A DNA stretch of 64,000 bases from an uncultured Alphaproteobacteria bacterium (GCA_929200315.1 CAKMZB010000010.1:1-64000), one strand, 5' to 3'; positions 15,787 through 26,327 are shown, counted from the first letter of the stretch. Made by a program: numbers and translations. Notes: generated from the letters alone by a model not told the origin.

Positions 15787-18195
15787 CTAACCGCGCAATT
15801 GTCCGCCGGTGCTCTTCTCCACATTGGTCACCACCTTGGCAGACACCACGTCGATCTCTTCATCGGTCAGGCTTTTGGCCGTGGGCTGAAGCGTCACTTC
15901 GATTGCGAGGGATTTTGCATTCTCACCCAATGATGCACCCTCAAAGAGGTCGAAAACCGCAACATTGGTGATGAGCTTCTTGTCAGCACCGGCCGCCGCG
16001 CGCAGCACGGTGGCGGCGGGGACAGAGCGGTCTAGGACGAAGGCGAAATCGCGTTTCACAGGTTGCAGCGCAGAGAGCGTGAGCGCACCCTTTGACGTCT
16101 TGCCTTTGCGTTTGGGCGCGGGGATCGCATCGAGCATAACTTCAAAGCCGACCAGCGGGCCGGTGACGTCCATCAGTTCCAGAGTTGCTGGATGAATTTC
16201 GCCAAAATGACCGAGCACGACCTTGGGGCCGAGCTTGACGGTGCCTGAGCGACCGCGGTGGAGCCAGTCCGGCCCACCGGCCTCGATCTGTACTTTGTTT
16301 GGGTCCATGCCGCAGGCGGCGAGCACCGCGAGGCAATCGTCCTTGGCATCAAATGTGTCGACGGCCTTGGCCGTGCCGTCCCAATTGCGTCCGGATGTCT
16401 CCAAACGCGCGGTGCCACGGCGGATGCCGGCGGCGACGCGGTGCTGGTCCTCGGCCTGATCGCCGCGATAGGCGTGGGATACTTCGAAAATTGCCAAATC
16501 ATGCGCGCCGCGGTCGACATTGCGTTTGGCTGCGGCGAGCAGGCTGGGCAACAGGGATGGGCGCATGTCCGACATGTCGGAGGCGATCGGGTTCACCAGC
16601 GAAAGCGCCTGCGCACCGCCACCGAAATGTTCGGCATGGTCGCGGGGAATGAAGGAATAGAGCACCGTCTCGCTCATGCCCCGGGAGGCCAACGTGCGGC
16701 GGGCGTTGCGCGTGCGCGTCTGGCCGGTGGTGAGGATTGGCTTACCCACACTGGTGAGCGCAGGCAGCGGCTGCGGCTCAATGGCATTGACGCCGTTGAT
16801 GCGCATGATCTCTTCCACAATGTCCGCCTTGCCGTGAACGTCCGGCCGGGTGCCGGGCACAGCTACGTCGAGCCGTTCACCTTTGTCGGTGACGCCAAAA
16901 CCGAGCGCTGTGAGAATTTCACTCGCGCGGGCCTTGTCCACCGCGACACCTGTGAGGCGCTGGGTTTCTGACAGCGGGAAGTCGATGGTCAGGTCCGGCT
17001 GCGGCACGGTGCCAGCGATTGTCTTCTCGCTGGGCGTTCCGCCGCAAAGGTCCATCACCAATTGCGTTGCCAGGTCGAGGCCAGGTTCCATGAAGGCCGG
17101 GTCCACGCCGCGCTCGAAGCGGTAGCGGGCATCGGTGAGGATGCCGAGGTCACGGCCGGTGCGGGCGATAATGAGCGGATCCCAGAGCGCGCTTTCAACG
17201 AGAACGTCGGTGGTCGTCTCATCCACGCCGGAAGACGCACCGCCCATGATCCCGGCAAGGGATTCAGCACCATCGTCATCCGCGATTACGTATTGGGCGG
17301 AGGAGAGCGTGTAGTCTTTCTCGTCGAGGCCAGTGAAGGCTTCGCCGTCCTTCGCAGGGCGCACAGCCAGATTGCCGTGGACTTTGGCCGCATCGAAGAC
17401 GTGGAGCGGGCGGCCGCGGTCGAAAGTGACATAGTTGGTGATGTCCACCAGCGCGGAAATCGGGCGCAGACCGATGGCGATCAGGCGGCGTTGCATCCAG
17501 TCTGGTGCGGGGCCGTTTGTGACACCGGCCACGAGACGCAGGCCGAAGGCCGGAGCGAAGTCGCCAGCGGCAGAAAGATCGATGGAAACGGGGCAGGAGC
17601 CCTCGCCTTCGATTGCGGGCACGTCCGGCGTCTTCACCGTGCCGAGACCGGCGGCGGCCAAATCAGCGGCGATGCCGGCGACGCCGAGTGCGTCGGGCCG
17701 ATTTGGGGTGATGCCGATCTCAATGACCGGGTCGGCGAGACCTGCCCAATTTGCGTAGGGTTCCCCCACAGGCGCATCGTCCGGCAGGTCGATGATGCCG
17801 TCATGGGCGTCGGAAAGCTCCAACTCCCGCTCCGAGCACATCATGCCGTGGGATTCCACGCCGCGAATGTTGCCGACCGAAAGCGTCACGTCGATGCCGG
17901 GCACATAGGCGCCGGGAGGGGCAAACGCACCCTTCATCCCGGCCCGTGCATTGGGCGCGCCGCAAACCACCTGCACCGGCGCGCCGGTGCCGGTGTTAAC
18001 AGAGAGCACCTGCAACTTGTCGGCATCCGGGTGTCGTTCGGCGGTGAGCACCTCGGCAATCACAAACGGCTTGAAAGCCGCCCGGTCGTCCACCCCTTCA
18101 ACCTCAAGGCCGATCATGGTGAGCGTGTCGCAGATCAGCTCCAGCGAAGCGTCGGTCTCAAGGTGGTCCTTGAGCCAGGAGAGGGTGAATTTCAT
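15787..18195 (-). CDS. pheT: Phenylalanyl-tRNA synthetase beta subunit
   Basis: 802 residues from ATG 18195 ([16 protein letters not shown]), with a GCAGGACATTGACTG leader. Domains in order: an N-terminal tRNA-binding EMAP-like domain (residues about 40-150), B3/B4 editing domain (about 210-390), B5 domain (about 400-475), a catalytic-like core, and a C-terminal anticodon-binding ferredoxin-fold domain ([20 protein letters not shown]). It forms the alpha2-beta2 enzyme with PheS. Unusually it is separated from pheS by a rhodanese gene and a terminator, so it needs its own promoter or read-through. A CCGCC-TTTT-GGCGG hairpin lies in its leader at 18237-18250. Confidence 0.97.
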   Translation of the reverse strand: MKFTLSWLKDHLETDASLELICDTLTMIGLEVEGVDDRAAFKPFVIAEVLTAERHPDADKLQVLSVNTGTGAPVQVVCGAPNARAGMKGAFAPPGAYVPGIDVTLSVGNIRGVESHGMMCSERELELSDAHDGIIDLPDDAPVGEPYANWAGLADPVIEIGITPNRPDALGVAGIAADLAAAGLGTVKTPDVPAIEGEGSCPVSIDLSAAGDFAPAFGLRLVAGVTNGPAPDWMQRRLIAIGLRPISALVDITNYVTFDRGRPLHVFDAAKVHGNLAVRPAKDGEAFTGLDEKDYTLSSAQYVIADDDGAESLAGIMGGASSGVDETTTDVLVESALWDPLIIARTGRDLGILTDARYRFERGVDPAFMEPGLDLATQLVMDLCGGTPSEKTIAGTVPQPDLTIDFPLSETQRLTGVAVDKARASEILTALGFGVTDKGERLDVAVPGTRPDVHGKADIVEEIMRINGVNAIEPQPLPALTSVGKPILTTGQTRTRNARRTLASRGMSETVLYSFIPRDHAEHFGGGAQALSLVNPIASDMSDMRPSLLPSLLAAAKRNVDRGAHDLAIFEVSHAYRGDQAEDQHRVAAGIRRGTARLETSGRNWDGTAKAVDTFDAKDDCLAVLAACGMDPNKVQIEAGGPDWLHRGRSGTVKLGPKVVLGHFGEIHPATLELMDVTGPLVGFEVMLDAIPAPKRKGKTSKGALTLSALQPVKRDFAFVLDRSVPAATVLRAAAGADKKLITNVAVFDLFEGASLGENAKSLAIEVTLQPTAKSLTDEEIDVVSAKVVTNVEKSTGGQLRG

Positions 18196-18315
18196 CAGTC
18201 AATGTCCTGCAGCATAATGCATCCAATGCGCACGCGCCGCCTTTTGGCGGACAATCTGGCGGCAAAGGGAGAAACCGCGCCTCTCCTAAAGCATTTGTGG
18301 CCCAAACAAAACGAA

Positions 18316-18349
18316 AAACCGGCCCTCGCTGCTGAGCGAGAACCGGTTT
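18316..18349 (-). terminator. Rho-independent terminator of the rhodanese gene
   Basis: On the minus strand, AAACCGG and CCGGTTT enclose an inner CTCGCT/AGCGAG stem with a 4-base loop and a 2-by-2 internal mismatch. A TTCGTTTTG tract follows. It lies 25 bases beyond the stop of the rhodanese gene and upstream of pheT. Confidence 0.75.
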
Positions 18350-18374
18350 CAAAAAGGTCGTCCAGGTTGTGGGA

Positions 18375-19301
18375 CTAACCGTCTGCGCCTGACGCGATCG
18401 GGTTGTCGGTCTGGGACCAGCCCACCATCGAGTCGTCGTAAAGCGTCACGTCCTTGAAACCCAAGACTTCAGACAGAACGAACCAGTTGGTGGCGGCCCA
18501 ATGGCCGGTGTTGCAGTAACTGACAATCTTGGAGTCCGATTTCACCTCGGCAGGGACCAGATCACGCAAGGTGGCGGTATCTTTCAGCCTGCCGGTTTCT
18601 TCATCAAAGAACTTGTGGTTGTCGGCCTCAATGGCACCGGGAATGCGACCATAACGGGCGGCTTTAGGATGCTTTTTCTCACCGGTGAACCAGGCCGTCG
18701 GGCGGGCATCGAGGAAGAGGGCTCCGCTGTTCAGACGATCCTTTACCTGTGGGGTGGAGATGTTCAGTTCCTCCACTGGCTCGGCACGAAAACTGGCAGC
18801 CACCGGCTCCACGCTGGCCACCTGCAAAGGAGCGCCAGAGGAAAGCCACGCGCTATGACCACCATCCAGAATGGACACGTTGTCATGGCCCAGATGTTTC
18901 AAGGTCCAATAGATGCGGGCGGCTACTCCAAAGTCGCTCACATTGGTCCCGGCGGGCACCAGAACGACCTGCTTTTCATCGGAAATACCAAGGGACGCGA
19001 TGTCCTGTTCGATGGTTTCAACAGGCGGCAACACACCGACCACGCTATCGCGCGTGGTGCGCCAGATGCCGGGATAGGTGCTGGAAATAGCGTTTGGAAC
19101 GTGGCCCGCACTGTAAGACGCGGTTTTGTCGTCGCCCTTGTCCGTCCGCAGGTCCAGCACGACCACGTTGTTGCGGCCCGTGTTGGTTTTCAGCCAATCG
19201 ACCGAAACGAGAGGTTGTGTCGCGGATGCAGCCTGCGTGGCGAGAAAGCCAACGCCAAATGCAACCGCGACGGCGGCTGATTTGAAGGAGGATAGGGTCA
19301 T
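18375..19301 (-). CDS. Exported thiosulfate/3-mercaptopyruvate sulfurtransferase (rhodanese)
   Basis: 308 residues from ATG 19301. Residues 1-28 are a signal peptide (AVAVAFGVGFLATQAASA), so it is periplasmic. It has two rhodanese domains: an inactive first domain (residues about 32-160, VVVLDLRTDKGDD, no catalytic Cys) and an active second domain with YCNTGHWA, catalytic Cys263. The CxTGHxA-like loop suits a sulfurtransferase of the SseA/TST class. It transfers sulfane sulfur from thiosulfate or mercaptopyruvate to acceptors such as cyanide or thiols. It is lodged between pheS and pheT with its own 164-base upstream gap and terminator. Confidence 0.85.
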   Translation of the reverse strand: MTLSSFKSAAVAVAFGVGFLATQAASATQPLVSVDWLKTNTGRNNVVVLDLRTDKGDDKTASYSAGHVPNAISSTYPGIWRTTRDSVVGVLPPVETIEQDIASLGISDEKQVVLVPAGTNVSDFGVAARIYWTLKHLGHDNVSILDGGHSAWLSSGAPLQVASVEPVAASFRAEPVEELNISTPQVKDRLNSGALFLDARPTAWFTGEKKHPKAARYGRIPGAIEADNHKFFDEETGRLKDTATLRDLVPAEVKSDSKIVSYCNTGHWAATNWFVLSEVLGFKDVTLYDDSMVGWSQTDNPIASGADG

Positions 19302-19465
19302 GGAAAACTCCGGTTTGTGGCTGGCACATGCCGCCAGATTTCCCGTCTAAGGTAAGGGGCGGGTGCCGGAGACGCTAAGATCGTGACTCCAAAGACAGAC
19401 CTGAACGCAAGAAAATTTTTGCGCTAGACCCGATTTATGGGAATTCCATTCCTGAACGCAGTTCC

Positions 19466-20548
19466 CTACTGACTCAACCCTCCCAACAATGTCGGCATAT
19501 CGAGCGGCCTGAACCCGTACTGATCAATCCAGCGCTGGTCGGCCTCAAAGAAGGGGCGCAGGTCCGGCATGCCGTATTTGAGCATGGCGATGCGGTCGAT
19601 GCCGATGCCCCAGGCGAAGCCCTGATAGACGTCCGGATCTAGGCCGCAATTGCGCAGCACGTTGGGGTGAACCATCCCGGATCCCAGAATTTCCATCCAG
19701 TCGGAGCCTTCGCCCAGCTTCACCTCACCACCGGATCGGTCGCACTGAATGTCGACCTCAAGGCTTGGCTCGGTGAAGGGGAAGAAGGACGGGCGGAAGC
19801 GCATGTCGAGCGCATCGACCTCAAAGAAGGCCTTGCAGAATTCCAGAAGCGTCCATTTGAGGTTGGCGATGTTGGTGCTCTTGTCGATCACCAACCCTTC
19901 AAGCTGATGGAACATGGCCGAATGGGTCGCGTCACTGTCCTGGCGGTAGGTTTTGCCGGGAATGACGATGCGGATCGGTGGCTCCTGCACTTCCATCGTG
20001 CGGATCTGCACAGGTGAGGTGTGGGTGCGCAGCACCTTGCGCGTACCGTCGGCATCGGGCTGGAGGAAGAACGTGTCATGCATCTCGCGGGCCGGATGGC
20101 CCTCCGGGAAATTCAGCGCGGTGAAGTTGTAATAGTCCGTCTCAATGTCCGGCCCTTCGGCGACGGTGAACCCCATGTCTGCAAAAATGGCGGTGATCTC
20201 ATCCATAACTTGGCTGATTGGGTGGATGCGGCCCTTGGAGAGCGGGTCGGCACGACCGGGCAGGGTGACATCGACGGTCTCGCTGGCCAGCCGCGCATTG
20301 AGCGCCTCGCGCTTAAGCACATCGCGGCGAGCCGTGATGGCATCATTCACCCTTGCTTTCAGGCCGTTGAGCGCCGGGCCTGCGACCTTGCGCTCTTCAT
20401 CGCTCATCTGGCCGAGAGTCTTCATCTGCGCAGAGATGGTGCCCTTCTTGCCGAGCGTTTCAACCCGCACCTCTTCCAGCGCCGCCTCATCGGCAGCGCC
20501 GTCGATGGCGGTAAGCGCCTCTTGTTCTAAAGTTTCAATTTCACTCAT
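19466..20548 (-). CDS. pheS: Phenylalanyl-tRNA synthetase alpha subunit
   Basis: 360 residues from ATG 20548 ([16 protein letters not shown]); the frame runs on upstream to 20800 without coding character, across the rplT terminator. An N-terminal coiled coil (residues 1-90) precedes the class II catalytic core, with motif 2 ([11 protein letters not shown] and the [21 protein letters not shown] segment) and motif 3 ([17 protein letters not shown]). The core aminoacylates tRNA-Phe. It is the downstream neighbour of rpmI-rplT on the same strand, the usual order in many bacteria, but pheT does not follow directly. Confidence 0.97.
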   Translation of the reverse strand: MSEIETLEQEALTAIDGAADEAALEEVRVETLGKKGTISAQMKTLGQMSDEERKVAGPALNGLKARVNDAITARRDVLKREALNARLASETVDVTLPGRADPLSKGRIHPISQVMDEITAIFADMGFTVAEGPDIETDYYNFTALNFPEGHPAREMHDTFFLQPDADGTRKVLRTHTSPVQIRTMEVQEPPIRIVIPGKTYRQDSDATHSAMFHQLEGLVIDKSTNIANLKWTLLEFCKAFFEVDALDMRFRPSFFPFTEPSLEVDIQCDRSGGEVKLGEGSDWMEILGSGMVHPNVLRNCGLDPDVYQGFAWGIGIDRIAMLKYGMPDLRPFFEADQRWIDQYGFRPLDMPTLLGGLSQ

Positions 20549-20592
20549 CGGGTGGCCTGAACGGTCTTGAGGATGTCGGGTGGCTAAGAAAA

Positions 20593-20624
20593 AACCCGCG
20601 AGGGCGGTGAAGCCTTCGCGGGTT
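20593..20624 (-). terminator. Rho-independent terminator after rplT
   Basis: AACCCGCGA and TCGCGGGTT form a 9-bp stem, followed on the minus strand by TTTTTTC. It lies 34 bases past the rplT stop, so rpmI-rplT and pheS are separate or attenuated units. Confidence 0.85.
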
Positions 20625-20657
20625 CTCTTAAACGTCGTCGTTGAGAGCGCGCTGGCT

Positions 20658-21062
20658 TTAGGAAGCGACTGCGCCTTCAAAGGCACCGGGCGTGGTGTCC
20701 TTAAGATATTCGAGCGCCGTTTTCGCCTTGTTGACCAGCGCTTCAAATGCAGCCGGTTGGTTGATGGCGAGATCGGACAGAACTTTACGATCCACCTCAA
20801 TGCCAGCCTTGGTCAGGCCGTCGATGAGGCGGGAATAGGTCAAGCCATGCTCACGGGCAGCAGCGTTGATACGCTGTGTCCAGAGCTGGCGGAATGTACG
20901 CTTGCGGGCCTTGCGGTCGCGATAGGCATATTGCTGTGCCTTCTCGACGGCCTGCTTGGCGGTTTTGATCTGCTTGCGGCGTGCGCCGTAATAGCCCTTG
21001 GCGGACTTGAGAACTTTTTTGTGTTTGGCGTGGGCGGTTACACCGCGTTTCACTCGAGCCAT
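20658..21062 (-). CDS. rplT: 50S ribosomal protein L20
   Basis: 134 residues, slightly longer than the usual 117-120, with the extension at the C-terminus ([13 protein letters not shown]). It starts [19 protein letters not shown] and contains the L20 signature [22 protein letters not shown]. It binds 23S rRNA early in large-subunit assembly. It is co-transcribed with rpmI, whose stop is 32 bases upstream. In many bacteria L20 autoregulates this operon, but no such structure was identified here. Confidence 0.97.
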   Translation of the reverse strand: MARVKRGVTAHAKHKKVLKSAKGYYGARRKQIKTAKQAVEKAQQYAYRDRKARKRTFRQLWTQRINAAAREHGLTYSRLIDGLTKAGIEVDRKVLSDLAINQPAAFEALVNKAKTALEYLKDTTPGAFEGAVAS

Positions 21063-21094
21063 GATCGGTCTCCTTTACGAGAATTAGCGGTGGT

Positions 21095-21298
21095 TCACTT
21101 CGCGCCGTAAGGCAGGAATTTTTTCACGATGCGGGCATCGGGTTCAGAAAGAACCTGGGTGCCACGCTGGTCGCGGATGAACTTGTTGGACCGCTTGATC
21201 ATGCCGTGCTGTTTGCCAGCCTGGGCGGCAACAACTTTGCCGGTTCCCGTGATCTTGAAGCGCTTCTTGGCAGAAGCCTTGGTCTTCATCTTGGGCAT
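21095..21298 (-). CDS. rpmI: 50S ribosomal protein L35
   Basis: 67 residues from ATG 21298, preceded by AAGGAGTGTGA; a longer open frame to 21370 is not needed. The sequence [20 protein letters not shown] is the L35 N-terminus, with the later [15 protein letters not shown]. It is the first gene of the rpmI-rplT operon. infC, its common upstream neighbour, is not present; the next gene is divergent. Confidence 0.97.
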   Translation of the reverse strand: MPKMKTKASAKKRFKITGTGKVVAAQAGKQHGMIKRSNKFIRDQRGTQVLSEPDARIVKKFLPYGAK

Positions 21299-21556
21299 TT
21301 CACACTCCTTGCAGGCGGAAGTTAAAAGCACGTTTGCGCCGCTGGGGCGTGGTGCCGTTTCAACCGCCATGATTTGGTCGGGGCAGCAGGGTCATTCCCA
21401 CCGCTTTAGTGCTGTTGAAGACGAACGAGGCATGCCTGAGCCTGCCCGTCTTTCGATAAGCGGGTGTGTCCTAACGCTACAGTGCGGCCATTGCAAGGTG
21501 TTTGGGGCTGCCAAAAGCATTCTTTCGCAGCCGGGCACTCTGGGCTAGGAGGGGGC

Positions 21557-22429
21557 ATGTTGCGCCGCTTCTTGTCCCTTGCTCTGCTTGCTGTCCTTAC
21601 CGGGTTTGCGCCCGTCGCGATGGCGCAGGAGCCTGTTGTTCCGGGCTTCCAGGATCCCAATGTGCGCCTGGTGCGGCCCAATCTTTCCGACCGCACGCGG
21701 CTGCGGTTTTTGACGGTTACAGATTTCCCACCGTTTGCCTTTATCGATTCCCGCAATCGGTTGACCGGTTTCAACGTTGATCTGGCGCGGGAGATCTGTG
21801 CTGTTTTGAACCTTCTCGATCGATGCCAAATTCAGGCACTGCCTTTTGCTGAGCTCGATGCGGCTTTGTCTGCGGGGTATGGCGAGGCGGTGATGGCCGG
21901 GCTTCCGCCGAATGTTGAACGTCGCAAGTCTGCTGATTTCACCCGACCCTATTTCCGTCTGCCGGCTCGTTTCGTAGCATTGAACGACGGCGCGCTGGCG
22001 CAACGTTCCGACGTTACGATGATCGAGCGGCTTGCCGGTCAGGTTGTCGGTTTGGTGGACGGCACGGCCCACGCGGCCTTCGCGCGCACCTATTTTGATG
22101 ATGCACGGCTGCGCCTGTTTCCCACCCAGGATGAGGCGCTTGCCGCGCTTTCTGCGAAGGATGGGGAGGAAAGAGGTGAAGTCGCTGCTGTCTTTGGGGA
22201 CGGGCTTTCGCTTTCCTTCGCTCTGCAACAGCGGGAAATGGCGCAGCGGGCAAGTTTTGTCGGCGGGCCTTATCTCTCCGGAACCTATTTGGGACAGGGG
22301 CTTTCCATCGCGGTGGCGCGGGGGGACGATGATCTGCGCGACGGGCTCGACTATGCCCTGCGTTCCGTCAAACAGAGTGGCAAGTTTGACGAATTGTATC
22401 TGCGCTACTTCCCGATTGGGTTTTATTGA
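21557..22429 (+). CDS. Periplasmic solute-binding protein (SBP_bac_3 family)
   Basis: 290 residues from ATG 21557, after AGGAGGGGGC. Residues 1-22 are a signal peptide (LSLALLAVLTGFAPVAMA). The fold follows family-3 amino-acid-binding proteins: DFPPFAFIDSRNRLTGFNVDLAREIC, then a lobe-II region with VGLVDGTAHAAFA and a C-terminal GLDYALRSVKQSGKFDELYLRYFP. It should bind an amino acid or similar small solute. No permease or ATPase is adjacent, so it is an orphan or works with a distant transporter. Confidence 0.8.
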   Translation: MLRRFLSLALLAVLTGFAPVAMAQEPVVPGFQDPNVRLVRPNLSDRTRLRFLTVTDFPPFAFIDSRNRLTGFNVDLAREICAVLNLLDRCQIQALPFAELDAALSAGYGEAVMAGLPPNVERRKSADFTRPYFRLPARFVALNDGALAQRSDVTMIERLAGQVVGLVDGTAHAAFARTYFDDARLRLFPTQDEALAALSAKDGEERGEVAAVFGDGLSLSFALQQREMAQRASFVGGPYLSGTYLGQGLSIAVARGDDDLRDGLDYALRSVKQSGKFDELYLRYFPIGFY

Positions 22430-22432
22430 GCC

Positions 22433-23239
22433 CTATTTACGAAATGGGACGAGCAGCGCCCAGGTGATCTGCGCCGGGCGTTCATCCTGCCAACGGTTGA
22501 GGCCGATGGTCATACCCTCATGCCCAGCCTCCGGTTGGTCGATATAGGTCCCGAACATGCGGTCCCACCAAGGCAGGTTGAAGCCGTAATTGCTGTCGGT
22601 CTCATTGCCCTTTGCTGAATGATGAACGCGGTGCATGTCCGGTGTCACCAGGACCAGACGCAGCACCCGGTCAACTGCGAGTGGTAGTTTGGTATTAGAA
22701 TGGTTGAACATTGCCGTGCCGTTGAGGACGATTTCAAAAATGATCACCGCCTCCGGCGGGGCGCCAAGCGCAATCACGACGACCGCCTTCCAGCCCATGG
22801 AGGCGATGATTTCCACCGGATGGAAGCGCACGCCGGTGGTGACGTCGATGTCCCGGTCGGCATGGTGCATACGGTGAAAACGCCAGAAGAGTGGCACCTT
22901 GTGGCTCGCAACATGGCTTGCCCAGACAGCGAGATCGAGGACGATGAAGCTTGCCAGGATAGCGAGCCAGAGCGGGGCTTCGACAGCATTGAAAAGGCCA
23001 TAGCCAAGGGTCTGCGCCCAAAGCGCCACGCCGACTGCAGCGGCAGGGAAGAGCAGGCGTACCAGCAGGGAATCAAGCCCAATGATGATGAAGTTGGTGA
23101 ACCAGCGCTTCGTGCGGGTCTGCACCCGCTCACGGCGCGGTTTCAGCGCTTCTGTCACAGCGAGGATCGCGAACAGCCCGGCAGCGACACTGAACCTCAA
23201 AGCCCCTTCATGGGTGGAGAGGAAGGCTGAAATGTTCAT
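22433..23239 (-). CDS. Sterol desaturase / fatty-acid hydroxylase family membrane protein
   Basis: 268 residues from ATG 23239. Four or so transmembrane segments (residues about 15-30, 48-75, 88-110, 150-175). The di-iron His motifs of the family are present: HVASH, HRMHH, a central HSN and a C-terminal HRVHH. Such enzymes use O2 and a non-haem di-iron site to hydroxylate or desaturate lipid substrates; the substrate is not predictable. It overlaps the upstream terB gene by four bases (ATGA), so the two are translationally coupled. Confidence 0.85.
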   Translation of the reverse strand: MNISAFLSTHEGALRFSVAAGLFAILAVTEALKPRRERVQTRTKRWFTNFIIIGLDSLLVRLLFPAAAVGVALWAQTLGYGLFNAVEAPLWLAILASFIVLDLAVWASHVASHKVPLFWRFHRMHHADRDIDVTTGVRFHPVEIIASMGWKAVVVIALGAPPEAVIIFEIVLNGTAMFNHSNTKLPLAVDRVLRLVLVTPDMHRVHHSAKGNETDSNYGFNLPWWDRMFGTYIDQPEAGHEGMTIGLNRWQDERPAQITWALLVPFRK

Positions 23240-23652
23240 GTGTTCTCAGCGGTCTGATGGCGGGCATGGGCAGCGAGTTCCAGCGCTGCTGCAGTCAGTC
23301 TGTCGATGGAGAGACGATTGCGCAGCAATTGCAGGAAGCGCACTTCCTCGGCAGCGACAGATAGGTCTGCAGCGGCGATTTCGGCAGCCAACGCATAGGC
23401 CGTCACCCGCAACCGCTGGGGCAATTCGGCAGCAAGGCCGAGCACGGTGGCAAGGCCCTCATCCTCCTGAAGGATGTCACGGCAGGTCTTGGCCGCATTC
23501 ACCAACTGGTCGGACGAGTAATGGTCGAAGACCGGTAGAGTTTTGACAATTTCCCCAATGCGCAACATTTCCTCATCACTCATAGAGCGGTCCACGGCGG
23601 AGATCGACACCATCACGTAAATCAAGGTGTCTAGGGTGGAGATGGCGCTCAT
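23236..23652 (-). CDS. TerB-family protein
   Basis: 138 residues from ATG 23652. All-helical with the TerB-like pattern LIYVMVSISAVDRSMSDEEMLRIGEIV, then LRVTAYALAAEIAAADLSVAAEEVRFLQLL. The two helix pairs each contain acidic residues that bind metal in TerB relatives. There is no signal peptide. It is coupled to the downstream hydroxylase gene. TerB-like domains occur with membrane and metal-stress proteins; no precise role can be given. Confidence 0.75.
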   Translation of the reverse strand: MSAISTLDTLIYVMVSISAVDRSMSDEEMLRIGEIVKTLPVFDHYSSDQLVNAAKTCRDILQEDEGLATVLGLAAELPQRLRVTAYALAAEIAAADLSVAAEEVRFLQLLRNRLSIDRLTAAALELAAHARHQTAENT

Positions 23653-23783
23653 CGGTGGGGCGTCCTTGCTGGTTTTGTTGTGAAGCAAAGGTAGGGCGGC
23701 ACATCTGCGCTTTCAACGCGGTTGATCGCAATGGCAAGCGCCCATAGGGTCGCGCCGCTTCCCTTGCATTTCCGTGACCTCTC

Positions 23784-25385
23784 ATGAGCGCTTTTCCAGA
23801 CCTTGCCCTATCGCCCGAGTTGATCGAGGCGGCCCAGACCTCCAAAGCCTGGCCATTCGAAGAGGCGCGCAAGATCGTCAAACGCTACGCCAAATCCGGT
23901 TATCCTGATGTGGTGATCTTCGAGACCGGCTACGGCCCCTCCGGCCTGCCGCATATCGGTACCTTCGGCGAGGTTGCCCGCACGTCGATGGTGATCAATG
24001 CTTTTCGTGCTCTCACCGAAGACAAAGTGTCGGTGCGGCTGATCTGTTTTTCTGATGACATGGACGGGATGCGGAAGGTCCCGGCCAACGTGCCGCAACG
24101 CGGCATGCTGGAGGAGCATTTGGGGCGGCCTTTGACCAAAGTTCCCAACCCATTTGGCAATGAACCCTCCTCATTTGGGAACCACAACAACGCAAAATTG
24201 CGGGAATTCCTTGATGCCTTTGGTTTCACTTACGAATTCTATTCTGCAACCGAGGAGTACACGTCCGGTCGTTTTGACGAGGCCTTAAGGGCTGCGGCCC
24301 GCAATTACGGTGCCATCATGGACCTTATGCTGCCGACCCTTGGAGAGGACCGCCGAGCAAGCTATTCCCCCTTCCTTCCGATCAGTGAGAAGACCGGCCA
24401 AGTCCTTTATGTTCCTATGATTTCTGTCGATCCGGAGGCGGGAACGCTGACCTTTCTGGAGGACGCAAAAGAGGTCACGCAGTCCTTCCTCGGCGGCCAG
24501 GCGAAGCTGCAATGGAAGCCGGATTTCGGCATGCGCTGGGCTGCGCTCGGTGTTGATTTTGAGATGTATGGCAAGGACCACCAGAACAATTCCGCACTCT
24601 ATGACAAGATCTGCCGCGCCCTTGGTGGCCGGGCGCCGGAGCATTTCATCTACGAGCTGTTTCTGGACGAGAACGGCGAGAAGATTTCCAAGACATCCGG
24701 CAATGGAATCGCGGTGGAAGAATGGTTGCGCTACGCGCCCACGGAGAGCCTGTCGCTCTTTATGTATGCAAAGCCGCGCACCGCCAAAGAGCTCTATTTT
24801 GATGTTATTCCTCGGGCAGTTGATGAATATTTTCAGCATCTTGCAGCCTTTGAGGGGCAAGACGCCAAGGCGCGGCTGAACAACCCCGTCTGGCATATTC
24901 ACGCAGGCCAACCGCCCAAAGTCGACATGCCGGTCACCTTCGCCATGCTGCTCAATCTGGTGAGCGCGGCGAATGCTTCCGACAAGGAAACGCTTTGGGG
25001 TTTCATCTCCAAATATGGCGGCAATGTTTCGCCACAAACCAACCCACAACTCGACGCTCTGGTCGGTTTTGCGATCCGCTACTTTGAGGATTTCGTCAAA
25101 CCCACCAAACAATTTCGCGCACCGACGCAGACCGAGCGTAAGGCGTTGGAAAACCTCGCTGACCGGTTCGACGCCCTACCGGCTGATGCCGATGGCGAGA
25201 CGCTTCAGACGGAGGTTTTCTCCGCCGGTAAAGACCTCGAAATTGAGCCGCTCCGCGACTGGTTTCAAGCGATCTACCAGGTCCTGCTCGGCCAGGATCA
25301 GGGACCGCGCTTTGGCTCTTTCGCCGCGCTCTATGGCAAGGACCGGACGGTAAAAATGATCCGCGAAGCGCTCGCGCGCGGTTGA
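23784..25385 (+). CDS. lysS: Class I lysyl-tRNA synthetase (archaeal type)
   Basis: 533 residues from ATG 23784. The class I nucleotide-binding motif appears as [14 protein letters not shown], and the KMSKS loop as KISKTSGNG. The [14 protein letters not shown] segment and the all-helical C-terminal anticodon domain match LysRS-I, which is found in archaea, spirochaetes and many alphaproteobacteria instead of the class II enzyme. It charges tRNA-Lys. Monocistronic and convergent with the S24 repressor gene, only three bases apart. Confidence 0.93.
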   Translation: MSAFPDLALSPELIEAAQTSKAWPFEEARKIVKRYAKSGYPDVVIFETGYGPSGLPHIGTFGEVARTSMVINAFRALTEDKVSVRLICFSDDMDGMRKVPANVPQRGMLEEHLGRPLTKVPNPFGNEPSSFGNHNNAKLREFLDAFGFTYEFYSATEEYTSGRFDEALRAAARNYGAIMDLMLPTLGEDRRASYSPFLPISEKTGQVLYVPMISVDPEAGTLTFLEDAKEVTQSFLGGQAKLQWKPDFGMRWAALGVDFEMYGKDHQNNSALYDKICRALGGRAPEHFIYELFLDENGEKISKTSGNGIAVEEWLRYAPTESLSLFMYAKPRTAKELYFDVIPRAVDEYFQHLAAFEGQDAKARLNNPVWHIHAGQPPKVDMPVTFAMLLNLVSAANASDKETLWGFISKYGGNVSPQTNPQLDALVGFAIRYFEDFVKPTKQFRAPTQTERKALENLADRFDALPADADGETLQTEVFSAGKDLEIEPLRDWFQAIYQVLLGQDQGPRFGSFAALYGKDRTVKMIREALARG

Positions 25386-25388
25386 ATT

Positions 25389-26090
25389 CTACTGACTCGC
25401 CCAGACGATGCGGGCAATCCAGTCGATTTCCTTGCGGTCAAATGAGCGGTCCTCATGGGCCCGATTAAGAGAGCGGAGTTCAATCCGATTGGCGGTCTGG
25501 CGGGCAAGCTCCTTTGCCAGCACCTCTCCGCTTTGGGTGCGCACGACAACGCGGTCGCCTTTGCGCAGGGTAGCGCTCGGGGAGATCATGATCCGGTCGC
25601 CGTCGCGATAGACGGGCAGCATGGAATCTCCGGCAATTTCCAGCGCGAAAATATCGTCCTTTCCGGCCGATGGCAGAGCCACTTCGTCCCAGCCGGAGCC
25701 GGTGGGATAGCCGAGATCATCGAAAAAGCCGCCATCCCCCGCCTGCGCCCAGCCCAGCAGAGGCACAGGGCGGGGCGGTTGATAGGGCAGGCTTGCAGCT
25801 TCCGCGAAACCAGCGATGGCGCTTGTCCGGGAACTTGAGAGAGAATAGTCCGGCACGTCATGACCGGCGATTAGAGCGGTGAGGACGTCAACCTGCGTCT
25901 GAGTTGCCGCCATGATTTTGGAGAGAGATTCGGTCGAGGGCCAGCGTTGCCTTCCATCCGCACTTTCGCGCTTGGACTTGTTGAAGGTTGTTGGGTCGAG
26001 GCCCGCAGTCCGTGCCAAGCGGGAGACTGACATGTTGTTGCGCACAGCCAGTGCGTCGATTGCCGCCCAAACCTGCTTGTGAGAAAACAT
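25389..26090 (-). CDS. XRE-type repressor with S24 (LexA-like) peptidase domain
   Basis: 233 residues from ATG 26090; a 26123 start would add 11 residues. The N-terminal helix-turn-helix (SVSRLARTAGLDPTTFNKSK, residues 21-40) is followed by a linker with an Ala-Gly site (WAQAGDGGFF) and an S24 catalytic domain: Ser156 in IAGDSMLP and Lys193 in EVLAKEL. Such phage-cI-like regulators self-cleave on RecA activation or lose binding under stress. No phage genes surround it, so it is a host regulator or domesticated prophage repressor. Its targets are unknown. Confidence 0.85.
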   Translation of the reverse strand: MFSHKQVWAAIDALAVRNNMSVSRLARTAGLDPTTFNKSKRESADGRQRWPSTESLSKIMAATQTQVDVLTALIAGHDVPDYSLSSSRTSAIAGFAEAASLPYQPPRPVPLLGWAQAGDGGFFDDLGYPTGSGWDEVALPSAGKDDIFALEIAGDSMLPVYRDGDRIMISPSATLRKGDRVVVRTQSGEVLAKELARQTANRIELRSLNRAHEDRSFDRKEIDWIARIVWASQ

Positions 26091-26273
26091 GTGCTCGCGC
26101 CCATAGAGGAATATTATCCGCAATACATAGGACTATATGGCTCCGCTGTCGAGGCTATCTGCCGGTTCAAGCTTGCCCAAAGGCGTGAATTGCAGCCGTT
26201 GGGCAAAACCAACGGGGCTTTGGCAGGTTTTTGTTGTTGCGGGTCAGGGTTGAGGCAGGTCGGCAATGCGGAT

Positions 26274-26312
26274 GAGGCGGCCAATTGTTTAGTTCGCCTG
26301 AATGGCCGCCTC
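26274..26312 (-). terminator. Possible terminator after DUF1761 gene
   Basis: GAGGCGGCC and GGCCGCCTC form a perfect 9-bp stem around a 21-base loop, 15 bases past the DUF1761 stop. The loop is long and there is no T-tract on the minus strand, so it is a weak call. The rest of 26091-26327 shows nothing else. Confidence 0.3.
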
Positions 26313-26327
26313 TTTGTTGGCGGGGCG

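Noticed and set aside
17062-18378. 438-codon plus-strand frame opposite pheT
   Set aside because: Composition is a shadow of the high-GC pheT coding strand; pheT itself is unmistakable by its domains.
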